From Microbacterium foliorum (GTDB lineage: Bacteria; Actinomycetota; Actinomycetes; Actinomycetales; Microbacteriaceae), in NCBI RefSeq assembly GCF_003367705.1, contig NZ_CP031425.1, positions 2,666,001 to 2,730,000 on the forward strand: 64,000 nt of DNA, read 5' to 3'. The translations under genes and the position numbers were made by a program. This document shows, piece after piece, positions 8,806 to 18,485 of the stretch. Numbering within the stretch: the first letter of the stretch is position 1; every line of letters begins with the position of its first letter. The notes beneath the pieces are model-generated. The model was given only the letters and a program-made list of their open reading frames with translations, was not told the origin of the DNA and ran no database searches.

Positions 8806-8811
8806 TAGACT
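8806..8811 (+). promoter_or_regulatory. -10 box of tRNA-Pro
   Basis: TAGACT ends 15 bases before the mature tRNA 5' end. The same hexamer stands before tRNA-Ser, the SRP RNA, rplK and mqo in this window. Confidence 0.5.
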
Positions 8812-8826
8812 CGGAGGGTTGCAAAA

Positions 8827-8903
<77 letters not shown>

Positions 8904-8910
8904 TCAACAC

Positions 8911-8940
8911 CGGAAGGCCGCCCTCAGGGGCGGCCTTCCG
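8911..8940 (+). terminator. Terminator after tRNA-Pro
   Basis: CGGAAGGCCGCCC (8911-8923) pairs perfectly with 8928-8940 around a TCAG loop. Confidence 0.85.
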
Positions 8941-9017
8941 CGTATCCGGAGCACGGAGCCCGGCGCGTACCGTGCCGCCGACAGAACCCTCATTTCACCC
9001 TTTAGTCTGGAAGCATC

Positions 9018-9773
9018 ATGACCTCGCCTGCTCTCGTGGCCTTCGATCTCGACGACACCCTCGCCCCGTCCAAGGGACCGATCGATCCACGCATCGCCTC
9101 GCTGCTTCGCTCCCTGCTCGAGAAGGTCGAGGTCGCCGTCATCTCGGGCGGCAACGAGGCGCAGTTCCGCTCCCAGATCATCGCCCGCCTCGGCGATCTG
9201 GATCCGGCGGCGGCGGATCGGCTGCACCTGCTGCCGACCTGCGGTACGCGCTATCTGCGCTTCGACGGTGCGGACTTCTCCCCCGTCTACGCGCACGATC
9301 TGAGCGCGGAGCAGAAGTCCACCGCCCTCGCCGCGCTGCGCGAGGAGGCCGAGCGGCTCGGGCTCTGGGAGGCCGAGCCGTGGGGGGACATCCTCGAAGA
9401 CCGGGGCTCGCAGATCACGTTCTCGGCGCTCGGACAGAAGGCCCCGCACGAGGCGAAGCGCGACTGGGATCCGTCCGGAGCCAAGCGTGCTGCGCTGCGC
9501 GACGCCGTCGCCGTGCGCCTGCCCGACCTCGAGGTGCGCTCGGGAGGCTCGACGTCGATCGACGTCACCCTGGCCGGCATCGACAAGGCCTTCGGAATGC
9601 GACAGCTGGCTGCACACACCAGCATCCCGCTCGCGTCGATGCTGTTCTACGGCGACCGCCTCGACGAGGGCGGCAACGACTACCCGGTGCTCGCGATCGG
9701 TGTGCCCTCGGTCGCCGTGCACGGCTGGGAAGACACGGCCGACAGACTCGACGAGCTGCTCACGACCCTCTGA
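9018..9773 (+). CDS. HAD-IIB hydrolase, phosphomannomutase-like
   Basis: 251 residues. The HAD nucleophile motif FDLDDTL is at residues 9-15, VISGGN near 41 gives the motif-II Ser, and YGDRLDEGGNDYPV near 211 is the motif-IV metal site with the cap arrangement of the eukaryotic-type phosphomannomutase/HAD-IIB group. Cytoplasmic; it should act on a sugar phosphate or dephosphorylate one. Whether it is a mutase or a phosphatase cannot be told from sequence alone. The gene is monocistronic, and a hairpin at 9780-9818 closes it. TAGTCT at 9003-9008 lies 9 bases before the ATG without a ribosome-binding site, so a very short or absent leader is likely. Confidence 0.85.
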   Translation: MTSPALVAFDLDDTLAPSKGPIDPRIASLLRSLLEKVEVAVISGGNEAQFRSQIIARLGDLDPAAADRLHLLPTCGTRYLRFDGADFSPVYAHDLSAEQKSTALAALREEAERLGLWEAEPWGDILEDRGSQITFSALGQKAPHEAKRDWDPSGAKRAALRDAVAVRLPDLEVRSGGSTSIDVTLAGIDKAFGMRQLAAHTSIPLASMLFYGDRLDEGGNDYPVLAIGVPSVAVHGWEDTADRLDELLTTL

Positions 9774-9779
9774 GACACC

Positions 9780-9818
9780 GATGCCGTGCTCCCGACGTGG
9801 CGTCGTGAGCACGGCATC
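9780..9818. terminator. Bidirectional terminator between the HAD gene and lldD
   Basis: GATGCCGTGCTC (9780-9791) pairs with GAGCACGGCATC (9807-9818). The loop itself can extend the helix through CGACG/CGTCG. It separates convergent genes. Confidence 0.8.
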
Positions 9819-9830
9819 CTGTGCCTGATC

Positions 9831-9862
9831 CTCGGCGTCAGCGCACCTCGGCGTCAGCGCAC
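9831..9862. repeat. Two tandem 16-bp copies over the lldD stop codon
   Basis: The unit CTCGGCGTCAGCGCAC is present twice in tandem (9831-9846, 9847-9862). The second copy contains the lldD stop codon, so the first looks like a duplication of the gene's last bases into the non-coding flank. Confidence 0.8.
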
Positions 9863-11113
9863 CTCGACGGCGGACGCCGCACGGCTGACCGGCACGAGGC
9901 GCGTGAGCTGGGTGACATGCGCGGGCTCGAGCTCGGCGAGCGAGGCGACGCCGAGCAGGCGCATGGTGCGCTCGATCTCGGTACGCAGGATCTGGATCGT
10001 CCGGTCGACGCCGGCGCGGCCCCCGGCCATCAGCCCGTAGAGGTACGCCCGGCCGATGAGCGTGAAGTCCGCACCGAGCGCGACGGCGGCGACGATGTCC
10101 GCGCCGTTCATGATGCCGGTGTCGACCATGACCGTGAAGTCGTCCCCGACGGCCCTGCGCACCTCGGGCAGCAGATGGAACGGGATGGGCGCACGATCGA
10201 GCTGGCGCCCTCCATGGTTGGAGAGCACGATCCCGTCGACGCCCTCATCGCGCAGTCGCACCGAGTCCTCGACGTTCTGCACGCCCTTGATGACGATCTT
10301 GCCGGGCCAGATGTCCCGGATCACGGCGAGATCGTCGTAGCTGATCGTCGGGTCCATGGCGGCATCGAGCAGCTCGCCGACGGTGCCGCCGGTGGTGCTC
10401 AGCGACGCGAACTCGAGCTTGGGCGTCGTGAGGAAGTCGTACCACCACCACGGACGCGGGATCGCGTTCACGATCGTCCCCAGGGTCAGCTGCGGCGGGA
10501 TGCTGAAGCCGTTGCGCTTGTCGCGCAGCCGCGCACCCGCGACAGGGGTGTCGACGGTGAACTGCAGCGTGTCGAACCCGGCGGCCGCCGCGCGACGGGC
10601 GAGCTCGTACGAGATCTCCCTGTCGCGCATGACGTACAGCTGGAACCAGTTGCGTCCGTGCGGGTTGGCCTGCTTGACCCCCTCGATCGAGGTCGTACCC
10701 AGCGTGGACAGCGTGAACGGGATGCCGGCCGCAGCGGCCGCTCCGGCTCCCGCGACCTCGCCCTCGGTCTGCATGAGACGCGTGAATCCGGTGGGCGCGA
10801 TGCCGAACGGCAGTGCGGACGGGCCGCCGAGGATCCCGACGCTCGTGTCGACCGTCGGCGCCGGGCGGAGGATGCCCGGGTGGAACTCGACATCCTGGAA
10901 GGCCTGACGCGCGCGCGTGAGCGACACCTCACCCTCGGCGGCGCCGTCGGTGTAGTCGAATGCGGCCTTCGGCGTGCGCCTCTTCGCGATGGTCCGCAGA
11001 TCGTCGATCGTGAGAGCGGAGTCCAGTCGGCGCTTCTTGCCGTTGAACTCGGGCTTCTTGAACTTCATCAGATCGAGGAGCTCCGCGGGGTTGGGAACCT
11101 GGCGCTGGACCAT
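9854..11113 (-). CDS. lldD: FMN-dependent L-lactate dehydrogenase / alpha-hydroxy-acid oxidase
   Basis: 419 residues. The family active-site block SNHGGRQ, carrying the catalytic His and the substrate-binding Arg, lies in [15 protein letters not shown]. The FMN and substrate segments [24 protein letters not shown] and [16 protein letters not shown] are also present. It oxidises L-lactate to pyruvate, passing electrons to quinone or oxygen on the inner membrane face. The gene lies 11 bases after a FadR-family regulator whose promoter carries two LldR-type operators, which strongly suggests lactate-induced expression. Mandelate or glycolate oxidase activity is an alternative within the family. 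Confidence 0.9.
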   Translation of the reverse strand: MVQRQVPNPAELLDLMKFKKPEFNGKKRRLDSALTIDDLRTIAKRRTPKAAFDYTDGAAEGEVSLTRARQAFQDVEFHPGILRPAPTVDTSVGILGGPSALPFGIAPTGFTRLMQTEGEVAGAGAAAAAGIPFTLSTLGTTSIEGVKQANPHGRNWFQLYVMRDREISYELARRAAAAGFDTLQFTVDTPVAGARLRDKRNGFSIPPQLTLGTIVNAIPRPWWWYDFLTTPKLEFASLSTTGGTVGELLDAAMDPTISYDDLAVIRDIWPGKIVIKGVQNVEDSVRLRDEGVDGIVLSNHGGRQLDRAPIPFHLLPEVRRAVGDDFTVMVDTGIMNGADIVAAVALGADFTLIGRAYLYGLMAGGRAGVDRTIQILRTEIERTMRLLGVASLAELEPAHVTQLTRLVPVSRAASAVEVR

Positions 11114-11124
11114 GTCGGCTTCTC

Positions 11125-11883
11125 TCAGTCGGTGGTGTCGGTGGTGTGAGTGGTGTGAGTGGTGTGAGCGGTGTCGGTGGTGCGGGTGAGGCCCGCTGCG
11201 GTGTAGTAGCCGGTGATATGCGCGCGTACCCTCGACTGCGCAGCCAGCGCATCGCCCACGGTGATGGCGTCGATGATCGCGCGATGCTCGGCACGGAGCA
11301 CAGCGGCCATCGCCTCCCAGTCGACGATGGCGGCCGCCCCCTGCTGCACGTACGACTCGATCGCGGTGCGCAGCCCCGCCATGATCGCGGCGACGACGGT
11401 GTTGCCGCTCGACTCCGCGAGGGCGAGGTGCAACTGCGCATCGAGCGCCAGGAACTCTGCGGGGGTCAGTTCCTCGGCATCCATCGCGTCGAGCACGCGA
11501 TGCGCGGCGTCGAGGTCGGGAGCGTCCTGCTCGGACAGTGCGGCGACGACGGCGCTCTCGAGCACCAGACGGGTCTGCACGACATCGACGAGCGGGAACC
11601 CCTGAGCGGCGACCTGGAGGCGCAGCAGCGTGGACATGCCACCCGTCGGGGTCGCGATGACGATGGCTCCCGACTGCGGGCCGGAGCCGGTCGAGGTGCG
11701 GATGAGGCCCATGACCTCGAGCACACGCAGGGCTTCGCGCACGCTGGAGCGCCCGACACCGAGGTCGGCGGAGAGGTCGCGCTCGGACGCGAGTCGGTCA
11801 CCGGGGCCGAGACGGCCGTCGAGCAGGTCACGCTCCACGTGCTCGAGCACGACGCGCCAGGCGCGGGCGGGCTGCTCCGGCAT
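11125..11883 (-). CDS. lldR: FadR-subfamily GntR regulator, probable lactate repressor
   Basis: 252 residues. The N-terminal winged helix (about 8-70) includes [30 protein letters not shown]-terminal FCD domain has [14 protein letters not shown], which carries the metal and effector ligands. GAGGAGAG precedes the ATG. It is the first gene of an operon with lldD, and two palindromes of the TGGTCnGACCA type lie 51-87 bases upstream, so autoregulation is likely. The protein ends in an odd low-complexity tail of about 20 residues made of Thr, His and Asp ([13 protein letters not shown]), encoded by 9-bp near-repeats. That tail is not part of the FCD fold. Confidence 0.88.
   Translation of the reverse strand: MPEQPARAWRVVLEHVERDLLDGRLGPGDRLASERDLSADLGVGRSSVREALRVLEVMGLIRTSTGSGPQSGAIVIATPTGGMSTLLRLQVAAQGFPLVDVVQTRLVLESAVVAALSEQDAPDLDAAHRVLDAMDAEELTPAEFLALDAQLHLALAESSGNTVVAAIMAGLRTAIESYVQQGAAAIVDWEAMAAVLRAEHRAIIDAITVGDALAAQSRVRAHITGYYTAAGLTRTTDTAHTTHTTHTTDTTD
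11128..11187. repeat. 9-bp near-tandem repeats encoding the LldR C-terminal tail
   Basis: Repeats of GGTGTGAGT and GGTGTCGGT fill the last 20 codons of lldR. The unit is a multiple of three, so copy-number change keeps the frame. Confidence 0.8.
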
Positions 11884-11933
11884 CCGCTCTCCTCGTCGTT
11901 CGCATCCGCGGCGCCGTTCGTCGGCGCTCTCAG

Positions 11934-11948
11934 TGTGGTCTGACCACA
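11934..11948. promoter_or_regulatory. LldR-type operator 1
   Basis: TGTGGTCTGACCACA is a perfect 7+1+7 palindrome matching the TnGTnnnACnA consensus known for LldR-like FadR regulators. It lies 51 bases upstream of the lldR start. Confidence 0.75.
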
Positions 11949-11957
11949 GTAGCGCGT

Positions 11958-11970
11958 GTGGTCAGACCAC
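11958..11970. promoter_or_regulatory. LldR-type operator 2
   Basis: GTGGTCAGACCAC is a second perfect palindrome of the same class. Its centre is 23 bp from that of operator 1, about two helical turns, which would allow cooperative binding. Confidence 0.75.
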
Positions 11971-12130
11971 GCAATCACGGTTCGCAACTCAGCACGGCCT
12001 TCGTGCACGCGTTCAACGCCGCCGCGTACACGGCTCGACCACGATTCATACTGAAAAGCGAACAGCCATCGACGCTGCCGGAAACTCAGGCAGGCGCGGC
12101 GGAGCCCAGAGCTCAGCCACGCGGGCAGGC

Positions 12131-12760
12131 TCAGCCCAGGCGCCCGCCGGACTCCTCGAGGTAGCAGGCCCCGCACAGCGACTCGTATGTGGTCACTTCG
12201 GGGGCGGCAGATCCGCCGGCACCCTCGTCTATCGCGACCTGATCGCCGTCGAACACGAAGCGTCCGCCGATGACGCGACCGTTGAACACGGCCTTGCGGC
12301 CGCAGCGGCAGATCGTCTTCAGCTCCTCCAGAGAGTGCGCGATCGCGAGCAACCGCGCGGATCCGGGGAACGCGTGCGTGAGGAAGTCGTTGCGGATGCC
12401 GTAGGCGATGACCGGGATGCGCTCCTCGATCGCGATGCGGAACAGATCGTCGACCTGCTCGCCCGTGAGGAACTGCGCCTCGTCGATGAGCAGACACGCG
12501 ACGTCGGCCCCCGATTCCTCCCGCACCCGCTCGCGGTGGGCGTCGAAGAGCACGCGGACGTCGGCATCGGGGGCGATCAGGTAGTCGACCTCACGAGTCA
12601 CGCCCAGGCGGCTCGCGATCTCGGAGGCACCCTTCGTGTCGACCGCGGGTTTCGCGAGCAGCACGTGCTGTCCGCGCTCCTCGTAGTTGTACGCGGCCTG
12701 GAGCAGCGAAGTGGACTTGCCCGAGTTCATCGCCCCGTAGCGGAAGTAGAGCTTCGCCAC
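12131..12760 (-). CDS. tdk: Thymidine kinase (type II)
   Basis: 209 residues from the GTG at 12760, which follows the mqo stop by 7 bases; longer in-frame starts would lie inside mqo. The P-loop GAMNSGKST is at residues 9-17, the Walker B-like CLLIDEAQFL near 90, and the zinc lasso is given by CRCGRK plus SLCGACY near the C-terminus. It phosphorylates thymidine and deoxyuridine in the nucleotide salvage route. The gene is downstream of mqo on the same strand, probably co-transcribed with it, although the functions are unrelated. Confidence 0.93.
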   Translation of the reverse strand: MAKLYFRYGAMNSGKSTSLLQAAYNYEERGQHVLLAKPAVDTKGASEIASRLGVTREVDYLIAPDADVRVLFDAHRERVREESGADVACLLIDEAQFLTGEQVDDLFRIAIEERIPVIAYGIRNDFLTHAFPGSARLLAIAHSLEELKTICRCGRKAVFNGRVIGGRFVFDGDQVAIDEGAGGSAAPEVTTYESLCGACYLEESGGRLG

Positions 12761-12767
12761 CGGCGCG

Positions 12768-14240
12768 CTACTCGTTGATGCCGAGCGTGGCCGCCGTGGT
12801 GGCGATGGACTTCTCGGCCAGCGCCGCATCCTTGTTCAGCTGCTCGCCGAAGGTGGGGATGAGTGCGCGCAGCTCGGATTCCCATCCGGGGTACTCCTCG
12901 GGGAAGCACCTCTTGAGCAGGTCGAGCATGATCGGCACGGCGGTGGATGCCCCGGGAGACGCACCGAGCAGGCCGGCGATCGACCCGTCGGCCGCAGCCA
13001 CGACCTCGGTGCCGAACTGCAGGATCCCGCCCTTCTTGGGATCCTTCTTCATGACCTGCGCGCGCTGCCCTGCATCGATGAGGGTCCAGTCCTCGTCTTC
13101 TGCCGTCGGCATGAACGTGCGGAGGCTGTCGACCTTCTTGGAGTGGTTCTTCAGCAGCTCGCCGACCAGATACGTGATGAGGTCCGGATTCTTGACCGCG
13201 ACCTGCAGCATCGGGATGAGATTGTGCGGGCGCACCTGCGACACGATGTCGAGCATCGACCCGTTCTTCAGGAACTTGGGGCTGAACGTGGCGAACGGCC
13301 CGAACATCAGCGACGCTTCGCCGTCGACCACGCGGGTGTCCAGGTGCGGCACCGACATGGGCGGTGCGCCGACAGATGCCTGCGAGTAGACCTTCGCCTT
13401 GTGCTGGGCCACGACCTTCGGGTTCGAGGTCTTGAGGAACTGGCCACCGATCGGGAAGACGCCGTAGCCCTTGATCTCGGGGATGCCCGAGCGCTGCAGG
13501 AGCTTGAGCGCCCAGCCGCCCGCACCCACGAACACGAACCGCGCCTTGATCTGATTCGGCGTGCGTCCGATGGTCGTGCGGTAGTTGATGAGCCAGGTGC
13601 CGTCCTTCTGCTTCTTCAGGCTCTTGACCTCGTGATTGGTCCGCAGGGCCACACCGGAGTGCGTGAGGTGATCGAAGAGCTGATGCGTCAGCGCGCCGAA
13701 GTCGACATCGGTGCCGGCGGGCACGCGCGTCGCGGCGAAGGGCTCGCCCTTGCGACGCTTCTGCATGAGCAGCGGAGCCCACTTGTTGATGACGCGGGAG
13801 TCCTCGCTGTATTCGATGCCCTCGAACAGCGGCTGCTTCTTCAGAACCTCGTAGCGGTCCTTGAGGTACTTGACGTCCTTCTCACCGCGCACGAACGTCA
13901 TGTGCGGGGTCGCATTGATGAACGTCGACGGCTCATCGAGCACGCCTCGCTCGACGAGCGACGACCAGAACTGGCGACTCTGCTGGAACTGCTCGTTGAT
14001 CGAGACGGCCTTCGCCGGGTCGAGCGGCGCGCCCTTCTGCTGGGGCATGTAGTTCAGCTCGCACAGGGCCGCATGCCCCGTGCCCGCGTTGTTCCAGGGA
14101 TTGGACGACTCCTGCGCCACGTCGGAGAGTCGCTCGAACGCGACGATCTTCCACTCAGGCTGCAGCTCGTGCAGGAGGGTACCCAGGGTGGCGCTCATGA
14201 TGCCACCACCGATCAAGACGACATCGACGGTTTCGGTCAC
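12768..14240 (-). CDS. mqo: Malate:quinone oxidoreductase
   Basis: 490 residues from the second of two adjacent GTG codons. I chose 14240 because it lies 6 bases after TAGACT, fitting the leaderless rule seen elsewhere in the window; the GTG at 14243 is only 3 bases away. The FAD-binding VLIGGGIMSATLG is at the N-terminus. The Mqo signatures SSNPWNNAGTGHAALCELNY and GILQFGTEVVAAADGSIAGLLGASPGAST are also present. The enzyme oxidises malate to oxaloacetate and reduces menaquinone or ubiquinone at the inner membrane. It is an essentially irreversible TCA step that replaces or complements malate dehydrogenase. Confidence 0.96.
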   Translation of the reverse strand: MTETVDVVLIGGGIMSATLGTLLHELQPEWKIVAFERLSDVAQESSNPWNNAGTGHAALCELNYMPQQKGAPLDPAKAVSINEQFQQSRQFWSSLVERGVLDEPSTFINATPHMTFVRGEKDVKYLKDRYEVLKKQPLFEGIEYSEDSRVINKWAPLLMQKRRKGEPFAATRVPAGTDVDFGALTHQLFDHLTHSGVALRTNHEVKSLKKQKDGTWLINYRTTIGRTPNQIKARFVFVGAGGWALKLLQRSGIPEIKGYGVFPIGGQFLKTSNPKVVAQHKAKVYSQASVGAPPMSVPHLDTRVVDGEASLMFGPFATFSPKFLKNGSMLDIVSQVRPHNLIPMLQVAVKNPDLITYLVGELLKNHSKKVDSLRTFMPTAEDEDWTLIDAGQRAQVMKKDPKKGGILQFGTEVVAAADGSIAGLLGASPGASTAVPIMLDLLKRCFPEEYPGWESELRALIPTFGEQLNKDAALAEKSIATTAATLGINE

Positions 14241-14246
14241 CACGAC

Positions 14247-14252
14247 AGTCTA
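14247..14252 (-). promoter_or_regulatory. -10 box for leaderless mqo
   Basis: TAGACT on the minus strand, 6 bases before the GTG at 14240, with no ribosome-binding site. Confidence 0.5.
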
Positions 14253-14323
14253 GTTCGAGGTCGAGGCACGGCAGACCATACGGACCGGTCCGATGAGACC
14301 GGATCCGCATGGCGGAGATGCCG

Positions 14324-15493
<1,170 letters not shown>

Positions 15494-15551
15494 CTACCGC
15501 GCCGCCCGATGGTCGACGACCGGGCGGGTCAGCGATCGGCGCCGGCGCGGG

Positions 15552-16835
15552 TCAGCGGCCGGTGCCGGCGTGGACGGTCGCCTCGGAGTCGCCGTCGAGT
15601 CCGTACGCGGTGTGCACGGTGCGCGCCGCCTCGGCGAGATCGGTGTCGCGCAGCACCACCGAGATGCGGATCTCCGACGTCGAGATCATCTCGATGTTGA
15701 TGCCGCCCGCGGAAAGCGCCTCGAACAGGACAGCCGAGACACCCGAGTGCGTGCGCATGCCCGCACCGACGACCGACAGCTTGCCGATCTGGTCGTCGTG
15801 CACGAGGTTCTGGAATCCGACCTCGGTCTGCTCTCCGGCGAGAGCCTTGAGCGCCCCCGCCGAATCCGCCTTCGGCACCGTGAAGGAGATGTCCGTGCGT
15901 CCGGTGGCCGACACGTTCTGCACGATCATGTCGACGTTGGCGCCCGACTTGGCCACGATCTTGAAGATCTCGGCCGCCTTGCCCGGAACGTCGGGCACAC
16001 CCGAGACGGTGATCTTGGCCTGGCCGAAATCGGTGGCGACGCCGGCGACGATCGGTTCTTCCATGGGTGCTGCTCCCTCGGCTTCGCGAGGGTTCTTCAT
16101 GCCCTCGCCCAGAACGTATGTGCCCTCGGACGACGAGAACGTCGACCGGGCGTGGATCAGGACGCCGTGACGGCGTGCGTACTCGACGGCGCGGATGTAG
16201 AGCACCTTGGCGCCGTTGGCCGCGAGCTCGAGCATCTCCTCGCTGCCGATGTGGTCGAGCTTCTGCGCCTTCGGGATGACCCGGGGGTCGGCCGTGAAGA
16301 TGCCGTCGACATCGCTGTAGATCTCGCAGACGTCGGCGGAGAGCGCCGCGGCGAGAGCGACGGCGGTCGTGTCGGAGCCGCCGCGGCCGAGCGTGGTGAT
16401 GTCCCGCGTGTCGCGGTTGAATCCCTGGAAGCCCGCGACGATCACGATCGCGCCTTCGTCGAGCGCTTCGCGCAGTCGCACCGGGGTGACGTCGACGATG
16501 CGGGCCGCCCCGTGCTGCGAGTCGGTGATCATGCCCGCCTGGCTGCCCGTGAAGGAGCGCGCTTCGAAGCCCATGGAGTGGATCGCCATCGCCAGCAGCG
16601 CCATCGAGATCCGCTCACCGCTGGAGAGCAGCATGTCGAGTTCGCGCGGCGCCGGGATCGGGGCCACCTCGTTCGCGAGGTCGAGAAGCTCGTCGGTGGT
16701 GTCGCCCATCGCGCTCACCGCGACGACGACGTCGTGCCCTGCACGACGCGTGTCGACGATGCGCTTGGCGACGCGCTTGATGCTCTCTGCGTCGGCGACG
16801 GATGAGCCGCCGTACTTCTGCACGATGAGGGCCAC
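15552..16835 (-). CDS. lysC: Aspartate kinase
   Basis: 427 residues from the GTG at 16835. GGGAG sits 5 bases before it, whereas the in-frame GTG two codons earlier overlaps that ribosome-binding site. The amino-acid kinase domain starts [30 protein letters not shown] and the [11 protein letters not shown] loop follow. Two C-terminal ACT domains begin near residue 265, where feedback by lysine and threonine acts in relatives. Actinobacterial lysC often has an internal start for a beta subunit; I did not find a decisive internal ribosome-binding site. The enzyme catalyses the first step of the aspartate pathway, upstream of Asd. Confidence 0.95.
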   Translation of the reverse strand: MALIVQKYGGSSVADAESIKRVAKRIVDTRRAGHDVVVAVSAMGDTTDELLDLANEVAPIPAPRELDMLLSSGERISMALLAMAIHSMGFEARSFTGSQAGMITDSQHGAARIVDVTPVRLREALDEGAIVIVAGFQGFNRDTRDITTLGRGGSDTTAVALAAALSADVCEIYSDVDGIFTADPRVIPKAQKLDHIGSEEMLELAANGAKVLYIRAVEYARRHGVLIHARSTFSSSEGTYVLGEGMKNPREAEGAAPMEEPIVAGVATDFGQAKITVSGVPDVPGKAAEIFKIVAKSGANVDMIVQNVSATGRTDISFTVPKADSAGALKALAGEQTEVGFQNLVHDDQIGKLSVVGAGMRTHSGVSAVLFEALSAGGINIEMISTSEIRISVVLRDTDLAEAARTVHTAYGLDGDSEATVHAGTGR

Positions 16836-16874
16836 GTTCACTCCCGGGGATGTCGGGCGGATCCGCCCACGCCC

Positions 16875-16880
16875 ATTCTA
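16875..16880 (-). promoter_or_regulatory. Probable lysC -10 box
   Basis: TAGAAT on the minus strand, about 39 bases before the lysC GTG, leaves room for the GGGAG ribosome-binding site. The -35 region is unclear. Confidence 0.45.
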
Positions 16881-16941
16881 CGATCGGCGTGCATGCCCCA
16901 CCGCGCATGTGACGGGCGCGACCGAATCGGGAGCCGTCGGA

Positions 16942-17895
16942 TCAGGGAGCGGGCGGGAGCGGAGCGGGGGTGAGACCGGGAGCGACGGATACCGGCGGCA
17001 CCGCTTTCGATGCACGCAGGCGACCGCCGGTCGCCGCGAGCCAGCATCCGGCGATGATGAGGGGGAACCCGACCAGCAGTCCTGGCGTCAGCGGTTCGGC
17101 CAGCACGAGCGCCCCCAGCAGGATCGCGACCACCGGGTTGACGTAGGTGAACAGCGGGGCCCGCACGGGACCCACCTCGCGGATGAGCGCGAAGAAGGCC
17201 AGGAAGGCGACAGCCGTGCAGACGACGGCCAGCGCGACGAGCGCCGCGAGCGAGGGCAGTGTCGGGATCCGATGCTGGGTGAGGATTCCGATCGGCAGGT
17301 AGATCACCCCGATCATGAGCAGCGACAGGGTGATGGTGCCGAGGGAGGGTACGTCATCGAGCTTGCGCGCGATGATGAACGGCGCGATGGCGTAGAGCAC
17401 CGCCACGAGAAGCACCTCACCGGCGGCGAGCAGGCTGACGCGTCCGCCGAAGAGCCCGGGCCCTGCGACGACGACCGCCACGCCGACGAAGCCCACGAGC
17501 AGGCCGATCGCGCGGGAAGGCCGGAGCACACCGCGATCTCCCCCGCCGAGAGCGATGAGGGCGGCGAACAGCGGCACCGTGGCCACGAGCAGCCCGGTCA
17601 TCCCCGAGGGCAGGGTCATCTCGGCGTGGCCCAGCAGCACGAACGGCCCGGCCATCTCGACGGCACCGAACAGGAGGACCCACGGCCAGCGCCTGAGCGC
17701 CGCGCGCAAGGCGCCCCCGCGCAGCGCGAACGGCAGCAGGATCAGCGCGGCGAGGAGTGTACGCCCCGCGACGATCGCCGGGGGTGAGAGCGACTCGACC
17801 GCGATGCTGATGAAGAGGTAGGGCACTCCCCACAGCAGGGACATCGCTGCGAAGAGCAGCCAGCCGCGGCGGGTGAACCCGCCCTGCGGGGTCAC
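16942..17895 (-). CDS. EamA/DMT-family transporter
   Basis: 317 residues from a GTG that overlaps the recR stop (GTGA). The frame is open for another 130 codons inside recR, but that part is an antisense-like shadow. Ten hydrophobic segments fall into two EamA repeats, with [16 protein letters not shown] at the start of the first and [23 protein letters not shown] near the end of the second. These proteins export or import small metabolites such as amino acids; the substrate cannot be predicted. The tail is Pro/Ala-rich. It is the last gene of a dnaX-recR-eamA overlap chain. Confidence 0.9.
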   Translation of the reverse strand: MTPQGGFTRRGWLLFAAMSLLWGVPYLFISIAVESLSPPAIVAGRTLLAALILLPFALRGGALRAALRRWPWVLLFGAVEMAGPFVLLGHAEMTLPSGMTGLLVATVPLFAALIALGGGDRGVLRPSRAIGLLVGFVGVAVVVAGPGLFGGRVSLLAAGEVLLVAVLYAIAPFIIARKLDDVPSLGTITLSLLMIGVIYLPIGILTQHRIPTLPSLAALVALAVVCTAVAFLAFFALIREVGPVRAPLFTYVNPVVAILLGALVLAEPLTPGLLVGFPLIIAGCWLAATGGRLRASKAVPPVSVAPGLTPAPLPPAP

Positions 17896-18485
17896 AGCAC
17901 GCGCCGTCCCTCGAACGCACGACCGAGGGTGACCTCGTCGGCGTACTCGAGGTCGCCTCCGACGGGGAGTCCGGAGGCGAGGCGCGACACGGTGATCTCC
18001 ATCGTGGTGAGCAGACGGCTGAGGTAGCTGGCCGTCGCCTCGCCCTCGAGGTTGGGGTTCGTGGCCAGGATGACCTCCTGCACCGTGCCGTCGGCGAGAC
18101 GCGTCATGAGCTGTGCGATACGCAGATCGTCGGGGCCGATGCCCGCGATCGGACTGATCGCGCCGCCGAGCACGTGGTACAGACCGCGGAACTCGCGCGT
18201 GCGCTCGATGGCGGCGACGTCCTTCGCGTCTTCGACGACGCAGATCAGTGTCGGGTTGCGACGAGGATCGCGACAGATCGTGCACCGCTCCTGCTCCGCG
18301 ACGTTGCCGCAGATCTCACAGAAGCGGACGCGCACACGGATCTCGACCAGCAGCTCGGAGAGTCGCGCGACGTCGAAGGTCGGCGTCTGCAGGATATGGA
18401 AGGCGATGCGCTGCGCCGACTTGGGGCCGATTCCGGGGAGCCGGCCGAACTCGTCGATCAGTTCCTGAACGATTCCGTCATACAT
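17892..18485 (-). CDS. recR: Recombination mediator RecR
   Basis: 197 residues, the standard length. The helix-hairpin-helix [17 protein letters not shown] is near residue 14, the Cys4 zinc finger [16 protein letters not shown] near 57-72, and the Toprim domain starts [14 protein letters not shown] near 81. RecR works with RecF and RecO to load RecA at single-stranded gaps. The ATG shares one base with the dnaX stop (TGATG), so translation is coupled. The dnaX-recR order is widely conserved; the small ybaB gene often found between them is missing here. Confidence 0.96.
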   Translation of the reverse strand: MYDGIVQELIDEFGRLPGIGPKSAQRIAFHILQTPTFDVARLSELLVEIRVRVRFCEICGNVAEQERCTICRDPRRNPTLICVVEDAKDVAAIERTREFRGLYHVLGGAISPIAGIGPDDLRIAQLMTRLADGTVQEVILATNPNLEGEATASYLSRLLTTMEITVSRLASGLPVGGDLEYADEVTLGRAFEGRRVL

